Of a DNA stretch of 64,000 nucleotides, positions 17,104 to 25,310 are shown piece after piece. The notes below the pieces were generated by a model that ran no database searches, was not told the DNA's origin, and was given only the letters and a program-made list of their open reading frames with translations. This DNA is from Microbulbifer agarilyticus. Its GTDB lineage: Bacteria; Pseudomonadota; Gammaproteobacteria; Pseudomonadales; Cellvibrionaceae. The position numbers and the translations under genes are program-made. Each line of letters begins with the position of its first letter. Within the stretch, counting starts at the first letter, position 1. The stretch lies in contig NZ_JAIUZM010000001.1 in assembly GCF_020171345.1 (NCBI RefSeq), positions 1,488,001 through 1,552,000 of the forward strand. The letters run 5' to 3'.

Positions 17104-17120
17104 TGACACTAATTATGACA
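17104..17120 (-). promoter_or_regulatory. Candidate TetR-type operator, copy 1
   Basis: TGACACTAATTATGACA, followed by ATAG. It is one of four related 17-bp dyads in this window. It sits between the divergent membrane-protein gene (70 bases away) and the MDR gene (86 bases away), so one site could control both operons. On the minus strand its TTGTCA could serve as a -35 element. An adjacent second dyad GTCAAT-N7-ATTGAC lies at 17089-17107. Confidence 0.6.
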
Positions 17121-17205
17121 ATAGGGGAAACTGGCCTCACAAGTCAATGCAAAGTCGGCGCGGGCCCACACCCGCCAGCCGCAACCCGGACAAGAGGCAT
17201 TTCCA

Positions 17206-18210
17206 ATGAATGAGCAGGTAACACAGGTGCGATTCGCCAAGCCCGCCACCGGCCTACCAACGGCGGAAACCTGGGCGTTCAGTCACGACCCGCTGCCCGA
17301 GCCAAAGGAAGGCGAGGTCTCGATCCGGCTCCACTATCTATCCATCGATCCGGCCATGAAAGGCTGGATTACCAACAAGCGCAGCTATATCGAATCGGTA
17401 CCGCAGGGTGAGGTGATGCGCGGCTTCGGGGTCGGTGAGGTAATCGCTTCGCGCACGGACTATTTCCAGGTTGGGGATTTCTGTACCGGCTTTACCGGTA
17501 TCCAGACCCACGCCACCCTGGATGGCAGGACACTGCGCAAAGTCGACCCGCAACTGGCGCCGCTGAGCCGCTATATGGGCGGCCTGGGGATGACCGGCTT
17601 TACCGGCTATTTTGGCCTGCTGGATATTGGCAAGCCGCAAGCGGGCGAGACGGTGGTCGTGTCGTCTGCAGCCGGCGCGGTTGGCCATGTGGTGTGCCAG
17701 ATTGCACGTCTCAAGGGTTGCCGTGTGGTGGGTGTTGCCGGCGGGCCGGACAAGTGCCGCTATCTACGCGAGGAGTTGGAGCTGGACGCGGTGATCGATT
17801 ATCGCGCGGGCAGTCTCGGCGCGGCCCTGAGCGCGGCCGCTCCCGACGGTATCGACGTCTACTTTGACGGTGTGGGTGGCGAAACCCTGGATGCGGTGCT
17901 CGCGCGTATTAACCGGCATGCACGCATTGTGTTGTGCGGTGCGGTATCCCAGTACGGGCAGCTGGAAAATATGGTGGGGCCGGGCAATTACATGCAGCTG
18001 ATCGCTCAGAGCGGATTGATGCAGGGTTTCACCATGCGCGATTATCTCAAGCAAATGCCTGCGGCGTTTGTGGAGCTGCTGACCTGGGAGAAGCAGGGAA
18101 AGCTCAAGTTCCGTGAGCATATTGTCGAGGGTATCGAGCAGTTCCCACAGGCGGTGGACATGCTCTACCGCGGTGAAAACCACGGCAAGCTGATGCTGAA
18201 GCTGGTGTGA
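17206..18210 (+). CDS. NADP-dependent MDR oxidoreductase, CurA-like
   Basis: A 334-residue zinc-independent medium-chain dehydrogenase/reductase of the CurA / prostaglandin reductase type. The Rossmann motif SSAAGAVG is near residue 155 and YFDGVGGETLDAVL near 220; no zinc ligands are present. Such enzymes reduce the C=C of enones and enals with NADPH. The start has AAGAGG upstream. It is first in a five-gene plus-strand unit (MDR, dehalogenase, SDR, GST-like, DUF1254) and faces the candidate operator at 17.1 kb. Confidence 0.9.
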   Translation: MNEQVTQVRFAKPATGLPTAETWAFSHDPLPEPKEGEVSIRLHYLSIDPAMKGWITNKRSYIESVPQGEVMRGFGVGEVIASRTDYFQVGDFCTGFTGIQTHATLDGRTLRKVDPQLAPLSRYMGGLGMTGFTGYFGLLDIGKPQAGETVVVSSAAGAVGHVVCQIARLKGCRVVGVAGGPDKCRYLREELELDAVIDYRAGSLGAALSAAAPDGIDVYFDGVGGETLDAVLARINRHARIVLCGAVSQYGQLENMVGPGNYMQLIAQSGLMQGFTMRDYLKQMPAAFVELLTWEKQGKLKFREHIVEGIEQFPQAVDMLYRGENHGKLMLKLV

Positions 18211-18234
18211 CAAAAAATACGCGAGATTGAAATA

Positions 18235-19176
18235 ATGATGGACATACTGCGCACGCCCGACGAGTGCTTCGAAAACCTGCCGGGCTATGGCTTTGCGCCG
18301 CACTACACCACCATCCTCGACGACGATGGAACGGAAATTCGTATTCACCACGTGGATGAAGGGCCGCGGGATGCTGAACCGATCCTGCTGATGCACGGCA
18401 ACCCTTCCTGGGCCTACCTGTACCGCAAAATGATACCGGGGCTGCTGCAGAGCGGGCGCCGGGTTATTGCCGTGGACCTGGTAGGTTGTGGGCGCAGCGA
18501 CAAGCCCGCACGCAAGCAGTATTACACCCTCGCACGGCACATGGACTGGATGAAAAAATGGCTGCTCGCCAACGACCTGCGCAACATTACCCTGTTCTGT
18601 CAGGACTGGGGTGGCACCATCGGTCTGCACCTGGTGGCCAAATTCCCAGAGCGTTTTGATCGCGTCATTGCCAGTAATACTGGCGTGCCCACCGGCAAGG
18701 GCGGCAACCGCTACCTGGATATCTGGCTGGCCGTGATGCGCTGGATGCCGTCCTTCCCGTGGAAAATCGCCTTTAAGAACACAATCCAGTGCGAAGAGTT
18801 CAATCAGGCGAAGTTCGATGCCTACCGCAAGGCACCCTTCCCGGCGCGCCGTTACCAAGCCGGTATATTGCAGTTTCCGCAGCTTATTGCGATCCATCCG
18901 GATAACCCGGGAGTACCGCTGAATAAGGAAACCTGGGCCGGCCTGAAACAATTTCACAAGCCCTTCCTGACCCTGTTTGGCAATCGTGACCCGGTCTCCC
19001 GCGGTTTTGAAAAAACATTGCAGAAACATGTGCCGGGCGCCCGCGGCCAGGCGCACAAGATCATCCGTGGCGGTGGCCACTTTATCCAGGAAGATAAACC
19101 GGAGGAACTGGTGGCGGAGATACTGCCGTTCCTCGAAGTGCACCAGTCCACCGAGGCCGCAAGCGATCCCGCGTAG
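18235..19176 (+). CDS. Haloalkane dehalogenase, subfamily I type
   Basis: A 313-residue alpha/beta hydrolase that matches the HLD-I layout closely. The N-terminus (MDILRTPDECF then LPGYGFAPHY) is typical of that group. The oxyanion segment is HGNPSW (54-59). The nucleophile is Asp124 in QDWGG with the halide-binding Trp125 beside it. Asp252 (GNRDPVS) and His282 (GGGHF) complete a plausible triad, and Trp170 or Trp176 in the cap could be the second halide ligand. It would cleave carbon-halogen bonds to alcohols. It lies 24 bases after the MDR gene. A related epoxide or ester hydrolase role is less likely given Asp-Trp. Confidence 0.85.
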   Translation: MMDILRTPDECFENLPGYGFAPHYTTILDDDGTEIRIHHVDEGPRDAEPILLMHGNPSWAYLYRKMIPGLLQSGRRVIAVDLVGCGRSDKPARKQYYTLARHMDWMKKWLLANDLRNITLFCQDWGGTIGLHLVAKFPERFDRVIASNTGVPTGKGGNRYLDIWLAVMRWMPSFPWKIAFKNTIQCEEFNQAKFDAYRKAPFPARRYQAGILQFPQLIAIHPDNPGVPLNKETWAGLKQFHKPFLTLFGNRDPVSRGFEKTLQKHVPGARGQAHKIIRGGGHFIQEDKPEELVAEILPFLEVHQSTEAASDPA

Positions 19177-19240
19177 TGCCAGGCGCAGATGGGTTGCCCA
19201 AAAAATAGAAAAGTAAAAAATAGAATAATCGAGTAAAAGT

Positions 19241-20050
19241 ATGCCCAGCACGAATAAGAATACATTCGCCGAGCGCCGCATTGCGATTACCGGCGCGTCC
19301 GGCGGCCTCGGCCGCGAACTGGCACTGTGCTTTGCCCGCAATGGCTGGCGCGTCGCCGTGGCGGATGTGCGTGAGGCGGAAGGCGAAGCGGTGGTAGGGG
19401 AGCTCAAAACCCTCGGCGCAGAGGCCTTCTATCAGCACTGCGACGTGCGCCAGGAAACCGACTTTGAAACCCTGCTGGGCGCCTGCCAGCAGCACTGGGG
19501 CGGCGTGGATGTGCTGGTGAATAATGCCGGCGTTGCCAGTGCCGGGCGCATCGAGAAAGAACCCATCGACAATTGGCTGCGTTTGCTGGACATCAACACC
19601 CTGGGGGTGGTGCGCGGTTGCAAGGTGTTTGCACCGGCACTGAAGGCCCAGGGCGGTGGCCAGCTTGTGAATATTGCGTCGATCGCGGGCATCGCCTCGG
19701 TGCCAAAAATGAGTAGCTATAACGCCAGCAAGGCGGCGGTGGTCAGCTTGTCGGAAACCCTGCGTGCGGAACTATCCCCTGACGGTATTGGTGTGACCGT
19801 GGTTTGCCCGCATCTGTTCCGCACCGGGCTACTGGACTCCATGGTAAACAACAATGACCGCACCAAGGCCGGCATTGGCAAAACCATGGATGCTTCACCG
19901 CTGTCCGCCGCGGATATTGCGCAGATGATCTACCGCGCAGTATACAAAAATACGTTTATGCTGTTGCCGCACCGGTCGACGCATTGGGTCTGGTGGCTGA
20001 AGCGCCTGTCGCCTTCGCTGGATCGCTGGCTGTCGGCGCGCTTGGCCTGA
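19241..20050 (+). CDS. Short-chain dehydrogenase/reductase
   Basis: A 269-residue SDR with TGASGGLG near residues 17-24, NNAG near 91 and the catalytic YNASKAA motif near 160. The aspartate in VAVADVRE suggests NAD preference. The C-terminal extension (about residues 240-269) is hydrophobic and basic, as in membrane-associated SDRs. It follows the dehalogenase gene after a short AT-rich gap and could oxidise the alcohol produced by dehalogenation; that link is inference from position. Confidence 0.9.
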   Translation: MPSTNKNTFAERRIAITGASGGLGRELALCFARNGWRVAVADVREAEGEAVVGELKTLGAEAFYQHCDVRQETDFETLLGACQQHWGGVDVLVNNAGVASAGRIEKEPIDNWLRLLDINTLGVVRGCKVFAPALKAQGGGQLVNIASIAGIASVPKMSSYNASKAAVVSLSETLRAELSPDGIGVTVVCPHLFRTGLLDSMVNNNDRTKAGIGKTMDASPLSAADIAQMIYRAVYKNTFMLLPHRSTHWVWWLKRLSPSLDRWLSARLA

Positions 20051-20111
20051 TTCTGCGGCAGTGGTTTGGTCTGTGGGACGTTACTGATATAGGAAACCTT
20101 GGAGAAAGCGA

Positions 20112-21170
20112 GTGAGTAACATCGACCCGATCCAGATATTCGGCCACATTGGCTCGCCCTACAGTCGCAAGATGGTGGCGCTGATGCGTTACCGGCAGAT
20201 TCCCTACCGGGTGACCTGGGGGGACCCCCGCGAGGCATTGCAATCTTTAGGGGTGGCGGTGCCCAAGCCCGCCCTGTTACCGGTACTGTTGTTGCCGGGT
20301 GACGATGAGCAGCCTCACCCTCAGCCAGAGGCGCTCTGTGACTCTACCCCCTTGATTCGCCGTCTTGAGCATCTGTATTCAGACCGGTCCGTGTTGCCGC
20401 AGGACCCGGCGCTGGCGTTTATCGATTACCTGCTCGAGGACTATGCCGATGAGTGGGTAACCAAGTTTATGTTTCACTACCGTTGGCACTTTGCCGCCGA
20501 TGCCGGTCACGCGGGTAACCTGCTTCCGCTGGGTTACTCGGTGAGCCTGCCGGATGCCATGTTGCAGCAGATGAAAACAATGCTGTCCGAGCGCCAGATC
20601 GGCCGCCTTGGGGTAGTGGGCTCCAGCGAACAGACCGCACCGGTAATCGAGGCCAGCTACCGCCGCTTCCTGCAGGTAATGGACGCGCATTTGGCCAGCC
20701 AGCCGTATATGCTCGGTTCAAGGCCAGGTGCTGGCGACTTCGCCTTGTACGGCCAGCTCACGCAGCTGGTGAGTGTAGACCCAACGCCGCGACACATCGC
20801 CCTTGAATTGGCTCCCCGGGTCGTTGCCTGGACCAGCCTGATGGAAGACCAGAGTGGCCTCGACCTTGCCGGTGCACAGTGGAACGACCCCGCGGACCTT
20901 CCACCGACCTTGCGCCCGTTGTTGAATGAAATTGGCCGCACCTATGTGCCGGCACAGCTCGCCAATGAAGCTGCCCTCCGGGCTGGTCAAAATACCTGGG
21001 AATGCGAGATCGACGGTCAGCGCTGGGCCCAGTCTGCATTCCCATACCAGGCCAAGTGTCTGGGTTGGCTGCGCGAGGAGTTTACGCAGCTGGCGAAAGC
21101 CGACCAGCAGCGGGTGCTGGGAGTCCTGGATGGCACCGGTTGTGAGGCGTTACTCGATGGGTTTGTTTAA
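20112..21170 (+). CDS. Extended glutathione S-transferase-like protein (paralogue of 27.8-kb gene)
   Basis: A 352-residue protein starting at GTG with GGAGA upstream. Residues about 5-95 form a thioredoxin-like GST domain (IFGHIGSPYSRKMVALMRYRQIPY), followed by an all-helical GST domain. About 120 extra residues (after PPTLRPLLNEIGRTYVP) are not seen in ordinary GSTs. The same architecture occurs in the 411-residue protein at 27.8-29.0 kb. The catalytic residue would be the Ser or Tyr in GSPYSRK. Glutathione-dependent dehalogenation or isomerisation fits the neighbours but is unproven. Confidence 0.82.
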   Translation: MSNIDPIQIFGHIGSPYSRKMVALMRYRQIPYRVTWGDPREALQSLGVAVPKPALLPVLLLPGDDEQPHPQPEALCDSTPLIRRLEHLYSDRSVLPQDPALAFIDYLLEDYADEWVTKFMFHYRWHFAADAGHAGNLLPLGYSVSLPDAMLQQMKTMLSERQIGRLGVVGSSEQTAPVIEASYRRFLQVMDAHLASQPYMLGSRPGAGDFALYGQLTQLVSVDPTPRHIALELAPRVVAWTSLMEDQSGLDLAGAQWNDPADLPPTLRPLLNEIGRTYVPAQLANEAALRAGQNTWECEIDGQRWAQSAFPYQAKCLGWLREEFTQLAKADQQRVLGVLDGTGCEALLDGFV

Positions 21171-21218
21171 AAGAATGTGTATGAGACCCGGAGCTATTTC
21201 CCTGCTGGAAGCGTTGTC

Positions 21219-22574
21219 ATGAAAAAAACGCTGCTCGTGTTGTCTGCCCTGATCGTACTGCTGGGCGGGCCAGTGTTATACAGCCTGAGCCTGGTCAAAA
21301 AGACCGCTCAGGCCTATGTGTACAGTTACCCGCTCGCGCTGATGGCGCTTACGCGCGAGTCGATGGTCAGTAATGGCTTTACCCTCAACCAGTTCAGCCA
21401 TATCCAGTCTTTTCCCGACCACACTTTTCGCAACGTGGTGCGTCCAAATAACGACACGCTCTACAGTATTGCCTGGCTGGATTTATCCACCGGGCCGCTG
21501 GTGCTGGACGTGCCGGACACCGCCGGCCGCCAGTACGTCATGCCACTGATGGATATGTGGACCAATGTATTTGCCACCGTTGGCAAAGGGAGCACCGGCA
21601 CCGGCGCCGGCAGTTACCTGATTGCGGGGCCGGACTGGCAGGGCACGGTGCCCGCCGGTGTACGGGAAATTACCGCGCCCACCAACGGCGTGTGGATTAT
21701 TGGTCGCATCCAGACCAACGGTCGCTCCGACATCCCCAGTGTGCGCGAATTACAGCAGGAAGTTTTCCTCACGCCATTGGCCAAGTGGGTGGCCGGGGCG
21801 CGCCATAATGGGCAGGCGGCAAAAACCAATACGCAATCCGCTAAAACAGACCCCGCTGCGGAACTGATGGCGATGTCCGCGACAGAATTTTTCGCACTGG
21901 TACATAGATTACTGCAGAAGCAACGAACCCTCGCGCAGGATGCAGTGGCTGTGATGAGTCTGCGTACACTGGGAATTGCGCCTGGCAGCAACGAGGTAAA
22001 AGAGCGCTGGAATCCGTTGCAGACACTGCTGATGGACAGGGCAATCAAGATTGCACAAAACCGGGTACTGTCTGCGGTAAATGGTCCGCGCGCGCTGGAA
22101 AATGGCTGGGCCGTTTGGCGTTCTAAACTCGGGCGCTACGGCGATGATTATGGTCTGCGTATGGCGGTGGCGGTTATTGGCCTCGGTGCCTTGCCCCCGG
22201 AAGAGGCGGCCTACCCCAACGCCGAAGTCGATGTTGAAGGTAACCCGTTGCTCGGCGCAAACCGTTACCGCCTGCATTTTCCTGCCGGGCAGACGCCACC
22301 GGTGGATGCGTTCTGGTCGCTGACCATGTATGACGAGGAAGGCTTCCTGGTCGACAACCCGATTAACCGCTATACGATCGGCGACCGGGACGCCCTGCAA
22401 TACAATGAGGACGGCTCCCTGGACATCTTTATCCAGTCTGGTCCGCCAGAAAATCAGGCTAACTGGTTGCCGGCACCGGACGGCACTTTTGCGGTAACAA
22501 TGCGCCTGTATTTGCCCGGCGACGAATTCCTGAATGGCGAGTGGCAGGTGCCGGGACTGCAGCGCGTTCGTTAA
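21219..22574 (+). CDS. DUF1254/DUF1214 exported protein
   Basis: A 451-residue protein with an N-terminal signal anchor (about residues 1-20). The DUF1254 part has the family signature RPNNDTLYSIAWLDLSTGPLVLDVPD and YVMPLMDMWTNVFATVGKGSTG. The DUF1214 part has ANRYRLHFPAGQTPPVDAFWSLTMYD near the C-terminus. These proteins are periplasmic and of unknown chemistry. The start at 21219 has GGAAG upstream; an upstream start at 21177 would give an atypical leader. It is last in the plus unit and converges on the nitroreductase gene with a 27-base gap. Confidence 0.9.
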   Translation: MKKTLLVLSALIVLLGGPVLYSLSLVKKTAQAYVYSYPLALMALTRESMVSNGFTLNQFSHIQSFPDHTFRNVVRPNNDTLYSIAWLDLSTGPLVLDVPDTAGRQYVMPLMDMWTNVFATVGKGSTGTGAGSYLIAGPDWQGTVPAGVREITAPTNGVWIIGRIQTNGRSDIPSVRELQQEVFLTPLAKWVAGARHNGQAAKTNTQSAKTDPAAELMAMSATEFFALVHRLLQKQRTLAQDAVAVMSLRTLGIAPGSNEVKERWNPLQTLLMDRAIKIAQNRVLSAVNGPRALENGWAVWRSKLGRYGDDYGLRMAVAVIGLGALPPEEAAYPNAEVDVEGNPLLGANRYRLHFPAGQTPPVDAFWSLTMYDEEGFLVDNPINRYTIGDRDALQYNEDGSLDIFIQSGPPENQANWLPAPDGTFAVTMRLYLPGDEFLNGEWQVPGLQRVR

Positions 22575-22601
22575 AACTTTTTCGTGGCTAACGTCATTGG
22601 C

Positions 22602-23264
22602 CTAGCTGATAAAAGTGACGGCCTCAGACAGTGTTGCGCGCTCGGTACGCGCGGTGTTCGCCGCTGCAGTTTCGTCCGGGTAGCCGAATGACATACCAAA
22701 AAGAATACCCTGCTCTTCACTCAGCCCGAACATTTCCCGGGCGGGCGCGGGGAACTGCCCCAGAGCACCCTGGAAGCAGCTGCCGAGTCCATGCTCTTCC
22801 AATAGCAGTGCCAGGCTTTGCGCATAAATGCCGATATCAACCGCGCCCATGATGCCGAGATACTTGTCCATCACAAAGAATGCCGCGTGCGGTGCGCCAA
22901 AGAACTCCCAATTTCGCACCATCGCCATCTGCCGAGCGTTCTTGTCCTCCCGCGCAATACCCATCGCGGAATACAGGGCATTGGCCGAGCCAAACTGACG
23001 CTCGCGGTGGACGCCGGCGTACTTCACCGACCAGTCAAAATCCGGTTTGGGCCCCTCGCCTTTCATCAGCTCTTCGATAAAGCGCTGCTTCAGTGCGTCT
23101 TTCTTGATGCCTGAGACGACGAAAGTTTGCCATGGCTGCACGTTGCAGTTGGACGGTGACTGTTGCGCGCGGGTGAATATGTCATTCAGCAGCGCCTGGG
23201 GCACCGGTGTGTCTTTGAAGGCGCGGGTGGAAACCCGGCTGTCGATGGGGGAAAGTTCGCTCAT
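22602..23264 (-). CDS. Nitroreductase-family flavoprotein
   Basis: A 220-residue FMN-dependent nitroreductase-fold enzyme. The N-terminal FMN motif STRAFKDTPVP and the SPSNCNVQPWQTFVV segment are typical, as is the C-terminal SFGYPDE. These enzymes reduce nitro groups, quinones or enones with NAD(P)H, and a few remove halogens. It is the last gene of the long minus-strand unit that starts with the DUF2855 gene at 32.7 kb. Confidence 0.9.
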   Translation of the reverse strand: MSELSPIDSRVSTRAFKDTPVPQALLNDIFTRAQQSPSNCNVQPWQTFVVSGIKKDALKQRFIEELMKGEGPKPDFDWSVKYAGVHRERQFGSANALYSAMGIAREDKNARQMAMVRNWEFFGAPHAAFFVMDKYLGIMGAVDIGIYAQSLALLLEEHGLGSCFQGALGQFPAPAREMFGLSEEQGILFGMSFGYPDETAAANTARTERATLSEAVTFIS

Positions 23265-23299
23265 ACAATCTTCTTCTGTTTATCCGCTGCAAGAGGTAT

Positions 23300-23989
23300 T
23301 CAAATCGTCGCTGTTGCTCCGGCTTGATTCTCCCGCGTCGCATTTTTCATATTGTTGCCGCGTCGGGCAAAGGCAGATAGTAGCAGATCAATCAGAGCCG
23401 CCAGCGAAAACAGGATGAGCCCGAGCAGCAGGCGCGGGTCACCCAGGTACAGGCTGGGTTCGATTGGGTAGGCGATGGTCTTTTCCAGTGCTGCGGTCTT
23501 GAAATCGTGGCGGTCGAGAAACACCGGGTTGCTAATGATCTCCATAAAATCGCGCCGGCTACGGTAGCGGAAGATGGCGGCACTGGTCCACTCCCCGGCG
23601 CCCTCGAGTCCGATCAGGTCGATCACCGGGAACACGGCTTTACCCCAAAGTACCGGGTGGCTGGCGCGCTTCGCGAGTGCCGGCAGTATATGCTCCATGT
23701 ACAGGCCCATCAGGGTGTCGGCGTCTGCGTTAGCCGGTGCGCCTTCCACCGCTGGTGGTTCGGCATTATTGTGGATCGCATTGACCATTAGGAACTGGCG
23801 GCCGCTGTCTTCACGCATAAAGCGCGCCAACTCATCCACCCGTTCTGCGGACACGTCGTTGTCGGTCAGTGCCCGGGTGATCTTTGCTATTTCTGCGTCA
23901 CTGAGCGGGCCGGAAAAATCGGTGTACCAGAAAACAAAAAGGGCATACAGCAGGGCTGGTAATAGCCAGAGTTTTACGCGCGTTGACAT
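23300..23989 (-). CDS. Membrane-anchored protein, paralogue of the 16.4-kb gene
   Basis: A 229-residue protein with a helix at about residues 7-22 and another near 190-208. The core shares the order of motifs with the 16.4-kb protein: FMREDSGRQFLMVNAIH, then AIFRYRSRRDFMEIISNP and LEKTIAYPIEPSLYLGDPR. The core resembles a dimeric alpha/beta-barrel domain. The start at 23989 has AGGAC upstream. Both copies sit in separate operons of the same island, which implies related roles. The function is unknown. Confidence 0.75.
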   Translation of the reverse strand: MSTRVKLWLLPALLYALFVFWYTDFSGPLSDAEIAKITRALTDNDVSAERVDELARFMREDSGRQFLMVNAIHNNAEPPAVEGAPANADADTLMGLYMEHILPALAKRASHPVLWGKAVFPVIDLIGLEGAGEWTSAAIFRYRSRRDFMEIISNPVFLDRHDFKTAALEKTIAYPIEPSLYLGDPRLLLGLILFSLAALIDLLLSAFARRGNNMKNATRENQAGATATI

Positions 23990-24041
23990 CGGTAGTCCTG
24001 TAGTGGTGTTGCTTTGATTTTCTTCGAATGCGCCGGCTAAT

Positions 24042-25274
24042 TTATCCGGCAGGATTCTCAACGGATGGCAATAACTTACGCAAAAGCGCCTCACACTGCT
24101 GTTGGTTCATCAGCGTGGGTACCGGGTAGTCCGGGTTGCCTTCCTTGAGGGCGCGCTGCGCAAGTTGCGGGATGTCTTTTTCCTGCAATTGCGCCACGTG
24201 CGTGGGAATATCCATATTGCGATTCATATCGCGGACCTTTTCGATAAAGCGCATGGCAAGGTCTGCGGTGGGTTCGCCGGTATCCCCCAGCCCGCCAACA
24301 ACCGCCAGGCGCGCCAGTTTGTGCTCACAGTCCGCGCGCGAGAAGTCCAGGATGTGCGGCAGCACGATGGCATTGGCGAGGCCGTGAGGTACCCCGTACA
24401 TGCCACCCAGGTTGTGTGCGATGGCATGTACATAGCCAATGAGTGCCCGGGTAAATGCGAGCCCTGCAAAGTAGGAGGCCTGGGCCAGATTGTTGCGCCG
24501 TTCCAGATCACTACCGTCCAGATACACCGCTTCGAGATCCTGGAAAATAATCTTTACCGCTTTCTCGGCATTCTCGTCGGTAAACGGTGTGCCAAATCTG
24601 CCGATATAGGCCTCGATGGCATGGGTAAGTGCATCCATGCCGGTACTGGAGGTGATGTGTGGCGGCAGGCCGAGCATCAGCTCGGGGTCCAGCACCGCGT
24701 AGCGGGGGACGATCTTCAGGCTGGTGACTGCGAATTTTTCCTGCGCCTGCGGATTGGAAACCACCGCGGCAATGGTGCACTCGGAGCCGGTGCCGGCGGT
24801 GGTGGGGATTGCAAACAGCGGTGGCAGTGCGCGGGCAATCTTGAACGCCCCACGCATTTTCATCACTGGTTTGCGCGGGTTGCTGGCGCGGGCGCCAATC
24901 ATCTTGGCGCAGTCCATGGGCGAGCCACCGCCAAAGGCAATAATGCCATCACAACGATTGTGCTGATATGCCGCCACCCCGGCCTCGATATTCTCGATCG
25001 TGGGATTGGGCTGCACACCGTCAAACACGCTACAGCCAATACCAATTTCTTCCAGTGCCTTGACCAGCGCATCCGCCAGGCCAAGCCGGGTGATGCCCTG
25101 GTCGGTGACCAGTAATACGCGACCTACACCGTGCTTCTGGATAAGCAGCGGCAGCTGGGTAACGCTCCCGGCACCGGTGATCAATTCTGGTACCGGTACC
25201 TTGATCAGATTCACCAGTGGCTTGGTAACCACATGTGCAGTGCGGTACAGCGCTTTTTGTAATGGCCACTTCAT
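24042..25274 (-). CDS. Iron-containing alcohol dehydrogenase
   Basis: A 410-residue group III alcohol dehydrogenase. The NAD-binding GGGSPMDCAK is in the N-terminal domain. The metal site uses Asp and His in TGMDALTHAIEAY and the two His of GVPHGLANAIVLPH. It interconverts a primary alcohol and aldehyde. The ATG at 25274 is preceded by GGAGG; the earlier TTG is part of that ribosome site. It follows the alkylsulfatase gene after 36 bases, so it may oxidise the alcohol released by desulfation. Confidence 0.93.
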   Translation of the reverse strand: MKWPLQKALYRTAHVVTKPLVNLIKVPVPELITGAGSVTQLPLLIQKHGVGRVLLVTDQGITRLGLADALVKALEEIGIGCSVFDGVQPNPTIENIEAGVAAYQHNRCDGIIAFGGGSPMDCAKMIGARASNPRKPVMKMRGAFKIARALPPLFAIPTTAGTGSECTIAAVVSNPQAQEKFAVTSLKIVPRYAVLDPELMLGLPPHITSSTGMDALTHAIEAYIGRFGTPFTDENAEKAVKIIFQDLEAVYLDGSDLERRNNLAQASYFAGLAFTRALIGYVHAIAHNLGGMYGVPHGLANAIVLPHILDFSRADCEHKLARLAVVGGLGDTGEPTADLAMRFIEKVRDMNRNMDIPTHVAQLQEKDIPQLAQRALKEGNPDYPVPTLMNQQQCEALLRKLLPSVENPAG

Positions 25275-25310
25275 GGTGTCCTCCAAGCTATCTCTTCTAG
25301 GCTGATGTCG

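Noticed and set aside
17764..19407. Long antisense open frame opposite the MDR, dehalogenase and SDR genes
   Set aside because: It spans three well-recognised genes on the other strand and has no recognisable domain; GC-rich third positions produce such frames.
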